This document shows, piece by piece, positions 59,465 through 64,000 of a stretch of DNA of 64,000 nucleotides (position 1 is its first letter; each line of letters begins with the position of its first letter). The notes below the pieces were generated by a model. That model saw nothing but the letters and a program-made list of their open reading frames with translations, had not been told where the DNA came from and searched no databases. The translations under genes were made by a program, and so were the position numbers. This DNA is from an uncultured Oscillospiraceae bacterium (GTDB lineage Bacteria > Bacillota > Clostridia > Oscillospirales > Oscillospiraceae), in contig CAKTIE010000010.1 in the NCBI GenBank assembly GCA_934565655.1, positions 1 through 64,000 of the forward strand. The letters are read 5' to 3'.

Positions 59465-60051
59465 AATTTGTATTGGCCTCCCACAACCGTGGGAAATTGA
59501 AGGAGATGCAGGAGATACTGTCCCAGCTGGGCGTGGAGGTGGTGCTGGAATCCGATCTGGGTCTTGCGCTGGACGTGGAGGAGACAGGCACGACCTTTGC
59601 CGAGAACGCCGCATTGAAGGCCAGGGCCGTTATGGAAGCCAGCGGTCTGCCCGCCATCGGGGACGATTCCGGCCTGTGCGTGGACTGGTTACAGGGCGCG
59701 CCGGGCATCTACTCCGCCCGGTACGGCAATCTGGACAGCGATCCGGCCCGCTGCGCCCTGCTGCTGCAGAACATGCGGGGCGCTACCAACCGTGCCGCCC
59801 ATTTCCATACGTCCATCTGCTGCGCGTTTCCCAACGGCGACGTGCTGACGGCGGACGGCGACTGCTACGGCACCATTGCCTTCGCCCCCATGGGGGAGAA
59901 CGGCTTCGGCTATGATCCGGTGTTCTTCGTGCCGGACAAACGCCGCACCTTCGCCCAGCTGACGGCGGAGGAGAAGAACGAGATATCCCACCGGGGCAAT
60001 GCGCTGCGCGTATTTGCCGCGGAATTGAAAGAATATTTGGAGAAGCACTGA
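59461..60051 (+). CDS. rdgB: XTP/dITP diphosphatase (Ham1/RdgB)
   Basis: A 196-residue enzyme removing non-standard purine nucleotides. Ala-Ser-His-Asn-Arg-Gly-Lys-Leu-Lys-Glu at the start, Gly-Asp-Asp-Ser-Gly-Leu-Cys-Val-Asp in the middle, and Gly-Phe-Gly-Tyr-Asp-Pro-Val-Phe near 150 are the Ham1 motifs. The ATG at 59461 overlaps the rph stop in ATGA. The rph-rdgB pair is common in bacteria. Confidence 0.96.
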   Translation: MKFVLASHNRGKLKEMQEILSQLGVEVVLESDLGLALDVEETGTTFAENAALKARAVMEASGLPAIGDDSGLCVDWLQGAPGIYSARYGNLDSDPARCALLLQNMRGATNRAAHFHTSICCAFPNGDVLTADGDCYGTIAFAPMGENGFGYDPVFFVPDKRRTFAQLTAEEKNEISHRGNALRVFAAELKEYLEKH

Positions 60052-60052
60052 T

Positions 60053-60361
60053 ATGGAATTGACAAGTAAGCAGCGTGCCCAGCTGCGGGGCATGGCCGCC
60101 ACTATGGATACCATCCTCCATGTGGGCAAGGACGGCATCGGCGATAATCTGGTGAAGCAGGCCAACGACGCGCTGGAGGCCCGCGAGCTCATCAAGGGCC
60201 GCGTGCTGGAGAACAGCATGTATACCGCCCGCGAGGCGGCGGAGGAGCTGGCCGTGGCCACTCGCAGCGAGGTGGTGCAGGTCATCGGCAGCAAGTTCGT
60301 ACTGTACCGCTATCAGCACAACAAGGAGAAGCGGAAGATCCAGCTGGTGAAGGCCAAATGA
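60053..60361 (+). CDS. yhbY: YhbY/CRM-domain RNA-binding protein
   Basis: A 102-residue CRM-domain protein that binds pre-50S ribosomes. Family marks are the N-terminal Leu-Thr-Ser-Lys-Gln-Arg-Ala-Gln-Leu-Arg-Gly, His-Val-Gly-Lys-Asp-Gly, and the C-terminal Gly-Ser-Lys-Phe-Val-Leu-Tyr-Arg-Tyr. It starts two bases after rdgB and overlaps nadD in an ATGA, so it is fully embedded in the operon. Confidence 0.93.
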   Translation: MELTSKQRAQLRGMAATMDTILHVGKDGIGDNLVKQANDALEARELIKGRVLENSMYTAREAAEELAVATRSEVVQVIGSKFVLYRYQHNKEKRKIQLVKAK

Positions 60362-61560
60362 GGATCGGTATGTTCGGCGGGACCTTCAACCCGCCCCATA
60401 ACGGCCATGTGACCATGGCCCGCGCCGCCGTGAAGCAATTGGGCCTGGATAAGCTGCTGATCGTGCCGGACTGCGTACCGCCCCACAAGCCGCTGCCGTC
60501 CGGCGTGACGGCGCAGCAGCGGTACGACATGGCGGCGCTGATGGCGGCGCCCATCGGCCGCGTGGCCGAGGCCAGCGATATCGAGCTGCGCCGCACCGGC
60601 AAAAGCTATACCAGCGACACCCTGCGCGCCCTGCGTGAGCAGTACCCCGGCGCGGAGCTGTGGCTGCTGATGGGATCGGACATGTTCCTGTCCCTGCACA
60701 CCTGGCACGAGCCGGAGACCATCTGTGAGTTGGCCCATATCGGGGCCTTCAGCCGGGTGGACGAGGATATCCGCGCCACCATGGAGCGGCAGAAGGCGTT
60801 GCTGGAGGGGCAGTATCAGGCCAAGGTGATGCTGCTGGACAACCCGGAGCTGATCCAGCTATCCTCCACCGATGTCCGCGCCGCGCTGGCGGCGGGACAG
60901 GGTCGTGATCTGGTGCCCGAAGCCGTGTGGGGCTACATTCAGCGGGAGCACCTCTACGGCACGGCTGCCGACCTGAAGCACCTGACGGTGGAGGAGCTGC
61001 GGCCCATCGCTATGAGCTATCTCAAGCCCAAGCGGATGCCCCATGTGCTGGGCACGGCGGAGGAAGCGGCGAAGCTTGCCCGGCGCTTCGGCGCGGACGA
61101 GACTAAGGCCCGCGTGGCGGGACTGCTCCACGACTGCACCAAGAAGCTGGACATGGCGGAGCAACTGGCCCTGTGCGAAGCATACGATATCCCTCTTGAC
61201 CCGCTGGAGCGGAAGGCGCTGAAGCTGCTGCACGCCAAGACCGGCGCGGCCATCGCCCGCCATGTGTACGGCGTGGACGACGAGGTGTACGAAGCCATTC
61301 TCTACCATACCACCGGCCGGGCGGGCATGAGCCTGATGGAAAAAATACTGTATCTGGCCGATTACATCGAGCCCAGCCGGGAGTTTGCCAATGATCCCGA
61401 TGTGGTGCGCCTGCGGGAAGCGGTCTATGAGGATCTTGACCGGGGGCTGTTGCTGGGCCTGACCATGACCGTCGACGAGATGGAGGGCATGGGCAATCCC
61501 GTGCATCACGATACATTGGACGCGAGAGACTATCTCATTGAAAAAGGAGTGACCATATGA
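60358..61560 (+). CDS. nadD: NadD-YqeK fusion: NaMN adenylyltransferase plus HD-domain hydrolase
   Basis: A 400-residue two-domain protein. Residues 1-200 are NadD: Gly-Gly-Thr-Phe-Asn-Pro-Pro-His-Asn-Gly-His (7-17) and Ser-Ser-Thr-Asp-Val-Arg (169-174), making nicotinate adenine dinucleotide. Residues about 225-395 are a YqeK-type HD domain with His 229 and His-Asp 258-259, then Tyr-His-Thr-Thr-Gly-Arg and Asp-Tyr-Ile-Glu-Pro. YqeK proteins hydrolyse Ap4A. In Bacillus these are separate adjacent genes. ATGA overlaps at both ends couple it to yhbY and rsfS. Confidence 0.93.
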   Translation: MRIGMFGGTFNPPHNGHVTMARAAVKQLGLDKLLIVPDCVPPHKPLPSGVTAQQRYDMAALMAAPIGRVAEASDIELRRTGKSYTSDTLRALREQYPGAELWLLMGSDMFLSLHTWHEPETICELAHIGAFSRVDEDIRATMERQKALLEGQYQAKVMLLDNPELIQLSSTDVRAALAAGQGRDLVPEAVWGYIQREHLYGTAADLKHLTVEELRPIAMSYLKPKRMPHVLGTAEEAAKLARRFGADETKARVAGLLHDCTKKLDMAEQLALCEAYDIPLDPLERKALKLLHAKTGAAIARHVYGVDDEVYEAILYHTTGRAGMSLMEKILYLADYIEPSREFANDPDVVRLREAVYEDLDRGLLLGLTMTVDEMEGMGNPVHHDTLDARDYLIEKGVTI

Positions 61561-61925
61561 AAGAGCCTAAGGAAATGGCCCTGCTGGCGGCCAAGGCGCT
61601 GAGCGATAAGAAAGGCCGGGAGATCCAGGTGCTGGAGATCGGCGAGCTGACCACTCTGGCGGACTACTTTGTCATCGCCACCGGTTCCAGCAATACCCAG
61701 ATCAACGCGCTGGTAGACAACGTGGAAAAGGTGATGCTGGAGGAGGCCGGCGAGCAGCCGCTGCATCGTGAGGGCTACCGCGGCGGCACCTGGGTGCTGC
61801 TGGACTACGGCTGCATCGCCGTGCATGTCTTTAACGCCGAGGCCCGCGAGTTCTACGGTCTGGAGCGCCTGTGGCGGGACGGCAAGCCCGTGGATGTTTC
61901 CGGCGTGGTAACGCCCAACGAATAA
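61557..61925 (+). CDS. rsfS: Ribosome silencing factor RsfS
   Basis: A 122-residue Iojap-family protein that binds L14 and keeps subunits apart under starvation. Leu-Ala-Asp-Tyr-Phe-Val-Ile-Ala-Thr-Gly-Ser-Ser-Asn and Trp-Val-Leu-Leu-Asp-Tyr-Gly-Cys-Ile-Ala-Val-His-Val-Phe are hallmark. It ends the smc operon at a strong terminator; nadD-yqeK-rsfS order matches Bacillus. Confidence 0.96.
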   Translation: MKEPKEMALLAAKALSDKKGREIQVLEIGELTTLADYFVIATGSSNTQINALVDNVEKVMLEEAGEQPLHREGYRGGTWVLLDYGCIAVHVFNAEAREFYGLERLWRDGKPVDVSGVVTPNE

Positions 61926-61929
61926 GAAG

Positions 61930-61968
61930 AAGGAAGTCGAAGGCAGAAGCCTTCGACTTCCTTTTTTT
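61930..61968 (+). terminator. Terminator of the smc-rsfS operon
   Basis: AAGGAAGTCGAAGG and CCTTCGACTTCCTT pair around six bases, followed by TTTTT. It touches the end of the convergent cortex-lytic gene and may serve both strands. Confidence 0.92.
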
Positions 61969-63310
61969 ACAGTCCGCTGGCCAGCTCCGCCGCCCGCGTC
62001 CACAGCACCGGCCCCACCGCGCCGCTCTGGTCGATGCCCAGTTGCCGCTGGAGGGCCAGTACGGCCCGCTGGGTGGCGGGGCCGAACACGCCGTCCACCT
62101 CCACGGTGGGAATGGCCGGATCATGCGCCGCGATTTTGCGGATGTTCTCCTGAAGCTGCCGCACTGACCGGCCCTCGTCGCCCAGCACCAGAAACCGGTC
62201 GGGATAGACCTGCTCAATATAGTTCTGATAGTCCTGCGGCAGGTCGCGGAGCACCTGGCCATACACGTTCAGAAGCCGGTTCCAGGTGTCCCGGCCTACA
62301 ATGCCGTCCACCGGCAGGCCGTAAAGGCTCTGAAAGGTGTACACCGCGTCGCGGGTAGCGTCATCGAACACACCGGTCAGAGCGATCTGGGGCAGCTCCG
62401 GCAGGAAGTAGCCCAGAAATGCCAGATAGTACTGCACGGTGCTGACGGCCACGCCCTCGTCGCCGTAACGCAGCACCTCCGGAAAGGCGGGCTGCACCTC
62501 CGTCAGGGTCAGACCCTCGCTGGCCAGCTCACTGAGCTGCTTTACCCCTGTCCAGACCTCCTTGATCTTGTACCATGTGGCCTTGCCTACGATGCCGTCG
62601 GCGTCCAGATTGAACACCCGCTGGAACTCCCGTACCGCGACCTCCGTGTTCCGGTCAAAGACATTGGACACCGGTGAGATCACGGGGATGCCGGGATAAT
62701 TCTCGTGAATGCGGTTGAGCTGCTGCTGAATGGTGCGGACGCTCTGGCCGTAGGAGCCGCGCTCCAGCGCTCGGCCGGGATAGGAGGGGATGTTGTCGGC
62801 CACCGGCGCGTCGAAGACGATGTTGATGTCGTCGCCATAGTAGTACTGCAAAATTTCATAGGGGATATACCCTGCCTCCGCCAGATCCACGCTGCCCCAC
62901 TGGCTCAGACCGCTGCACCGGGTGCGTATCCCGTCGCAGAAGGCGGCAAACAGCGGCTCCACACTGCCCTGCCGCACGATGTAGTTGTTGAAGATGTCGT
63001 CCACGATCTGGCTGATGTTCTCGAACACACTGCCGCCGGAGACGTAGGCCTGATCCCGCTGGGTGGTGCTGGTGATGTCGAAATCATAGCCCCGGCTGCG
63101 GTAGAACTCCGTATAGACACGGTTCAGGGCAAAGGAGATCTGGGCCATGATGTTGGCCCGCAGCGCCGCCTCCGGCCAGGTGGGGTACAGCTCGTGGGAG
63201 GCGACGTTTTTAATGTAGCTGGTGAAGGGTATGGTCACGTTGGGGGCGCTGCTGTCAGGCAGGCCCAGATGGACAGTGATGGAGGTGGGAACGATGGGAT
63301 ATGTGGGCAT
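61967..63310 (-). CDS. SleC-type spore cortex-lytic enzyme (SpoIID-like plus three PG-binding domains)
   Basis: A 447-residue protein. Residues about 25-170 form a SpoIID/SleC-like lytic domain: Tyr-Ile-Lys-Asn-Val-Ala-Ser-His-Glu, Phe-Asp-Ile-Thr-Ser-Thr, and Gly-Leu-Ser-Gln-Trp-Gly-Ser then Tyr-Tyr-Tyr-Gly-Asp-Asp. Three PG_binding_1 repeats follow (about 185-250, 280-350, 370-445), each with Asp-Gly-(Ile/Val)-(Val/Phe)-Gly. No signal peptide is seen, as in SleC-type enzymes assembled in the spore. GAGGAGG precedes the ATG. The N-terminal domain of SleC seems to be supplied by the gene just upstream. Confidence 0.82.
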   Translation of the reverse strand: MPTYPIVPTSITVHLGLPDSSAPNVTIPFTSYIKNVASHELYPTWPEAALRANIMAQISFALNRVYTEFYRSRGYDFDITSTTQRDQAYVSGGSVFENISQIVDDIFNNYIVRQGSVEPLFAAFCDGIRTRCSGLSQWGSVDLAEAGYIPYEILQYYYGDDINIVFDAPVADNIPSYPGRALERGSYGQSVRTIQQQLNRIHENYPGIPVISPVSNVFDRNTEVAVREFQRVFNLDADGIVGKATWYKIKEVWTGVKQLSELASEGLTLTEVQPAFPEVLRYGDEGVAVSTVQYYLAFLGYFLPELPQIALTGVFDDATRDAVYTFQSLYGLPVDGIVGRDTWNRLLNVYGQVLRDLPQDYQNYIEQVYPDRFLVLGDEGRSVRQLQENIRKIAAHDPAIPTVEVDGVFGPATQRAVLALQRQLGIDQSGAVGPVLWTRAAELASGL

Positions 63311-63323
63311 AGACAGCGCCTCC

Positions 63324-63710
63324 TCACTTTGTGGCCGGGGTCAGCATCACCGGCAGGATGGTTTTTGTGCCGATGAACACCCCGGCGGGCAGATCGGTGA
63401 CGGTCTGATAGTTGGGATGGCTCACCGACACCACATAGTTGGCCATGCTGTTTCCGGCGGTGCCGGGGCTTTGAGATTCGTGAAAGGGCTTAGCGGGCAG
63501 AATAAAGCCGTCGGCGATGCCGCTGCTGTCGGTGCGCTTGCGGTACAGCAGCACCCGTGCGCCGTCCAGCATCACGGCCACCTCCACCACCGCCCGGTTC
63601 ACCGGGAAGGCGCCGCGGGCCGTGGATACCTGCACCCGCAGGGTGCCGCGCCCCGGATTGCCCTCCAGAAAGGGCTGCAATTGCTGCAGGGAAAATTCCT
63701 GTGTTGCCAT
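63324..63710 (-). CDS. Small beta-sandwich protein, likely the separated N-terminal domain of SleC
   Basis: A 128-residue protein. Residues about 20-120 look like a carboxypeptidase-regulatory or Cna-B-like beta sandwich (Gly-Thr-Leu-Arg-Val-Gln-Val, Lys-Arg-Thr-Asp-Ser-Ser-Gly, Tyr-Val-Val-Ser-Val-Ser-His-Pro-Asn-Tyr). SleC precursors start with a domain of this kind before the SpoIID-like part. The stop lies 13 bases before the enzyme's ATG and in another frame, so this is not one stop codon in a single gene. AGGAGG precedes the ATG at 63710. Possible chaperone or pro-part (inference). Confidence 0.65.
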   Translation of the reverse strand: MATQEFSLQQLQPFLEGNPGRGTLRVQVSTARGAFPVNRAVVEVAVMLDGARVLLYRKRTDSSGIADGFILPAKPFHESQSPGTAGNSMANYVVSVSHPNYQTVTDLPAGVFIGTKTILPVMLTPATK

Positions 63711-63801
63711 GGAAAGACCTCCTGTGTGCGGCAGGGCGTACTCTGCCGCGGAATGAATGTGTTCCATTGTATGAAAATGGCTGGCATAAGGTGAAAATCC
63801 C

Positions 63802-63830
63802 TTGACAAACGGCGGTAAAGTGAGTACAAT
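63802..63830 (+). promoter_or_regulatory. Promoter of the T-box transcript
   Basis: TTGACA (63802-63807) and TACAAT (63825-63830) with a 17-base spacer. It points to the right, away from the cortex-lytic genes. Confidence 0.85.
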
Positions 63831-63852
63831 GTGACCAATGTTCTGCAAAATA

Positions 63853-64000
63853 AAACAGAAGCGATGATGGGAAAAAAGCGCAGCGATGCCTGACGCAAGA
63901 GAGCCGGCGGTCTGGTGTGAGCCGGTGGAGGCGCTGCGTGATACTGGCCCCGGAGCCTTCCGCCTGAACAGGGCGGAACGGACGCGCCCCGTTACAGGCG
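63853..64000 (+). promoter_or_regulatory. T-box leader, cut by the window end
   Basis: The sequence follows a T-box Stem I: GATGGGAAAAAAG at the base, CGCAGCG pairing with CGCTGCG, the AGAGAG bulge, a GC-rich distal arm CCGGC/GCCGG with GGTGTGA, then a specifier-side stretch GATACTGGCCCCGGAGC and the Stem II-type GCGCCCCGTTACAG. By alignment with known layouts the specifier is CTG (Leu) or ACT (Thr); I cannot decide. The antiterminator (TGGNACCGCG) and the regulated gene, probably an aminoacyl-tRNA synthetase or amino acid gene, lie beyond base 64000. Confidence 0.82.

Overview
The window comes from a GC-rich, spore-forming Clostridia. An Oscillospiraceae-type gut organism is my best guess (inference). 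Support comes from Gram-positive housekeeping order (dnaG-rpoD, rpmG-secE-nusG-rplKAJL, smc-ftsY), Clostridia RNA regulators (SAM-I riboswitch before metK, L10 leader, T-box at the right edge), and sporulation-linked genes (a SleC-type cortex-lytic enzyme, a TepA-like Clp-fold protease). No 16S gene is present, so genus cannot be fixed.

Region 1 (1-17757) looks like the right part of an integrative conjugative-type element lying against the 3' end of a tRNA-Cys gene. All its genes are on the minus strand. It has two modules. A Tad/Flp-type pilus or secretion operon (about 146-6698) encodes a Flp-like pilin, a prepilin peptidase, a SAF-domain CpaB-like protein, a CpaE-like ATPase, the CpaF/TadA motor, TadB, TadC and two pseudopilin-like proteins. 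A second string (6820-17373) holds proteins of the kind carried by Clostridia conjugative elements: YodL-like, SpoVG-like, DUF3849-like, a D12-class adenine methylase, a winged-helix protein, a DUF4314-containing protein, and three large proteins built from ArdA-like anti-restriction modules. No integrase, relaxase or coupling protein is in view, so the rest of the element must lie left of base 1.

Region 2 (17758-31600) is chromosomal: tRNA-Cys, a ClC antiporter, a small lipoprotein, serC-serA (serine synthesis), small regulators, a DUF4358-like lipoprotein, a lone phage-type terminase large subunit, a cupin, the dnaG-rpoD pair, and a dihydropyrimidinase.

Region 3 (30617-42347) carries polA-rimI-tsaD, an ankyrin-repeat protein with an MFS and an AEC transporter, a 520-base gene-free stretch with DnaA-box-like words, tRNA-Thr, a DtxR/MntR-type regulator, metK with its SAM riboswitch, a BaiN-type flavoprotein and ruvX.

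Region 4 (42480-46075) is the rpmG-secE-nusG-rplK-rplA and rplJ-rplL ribosomal block, with an attenuating L10 leader. Region 5 (46142-53834) has a TetR regulator, a DUF308 membrane protein, an MMPL exporter paired with a secreted coiled-coil protein, a sugar-type ABC binding lipoprotein, and TepA. Region 6 (54260-61925) is the tightly packed smc-ftsY-rph-rdgB-yhbY-nadD/yqeK-rsfS operon. Region 7 (61967-64000) holds a cortex-lytic enzyme whose N-terminal domain appears to be a separate gene, then a promoter and a T-box leader cut off by the window end.

Domain and family names are from recognition of the translated sequence; no database search was possible.
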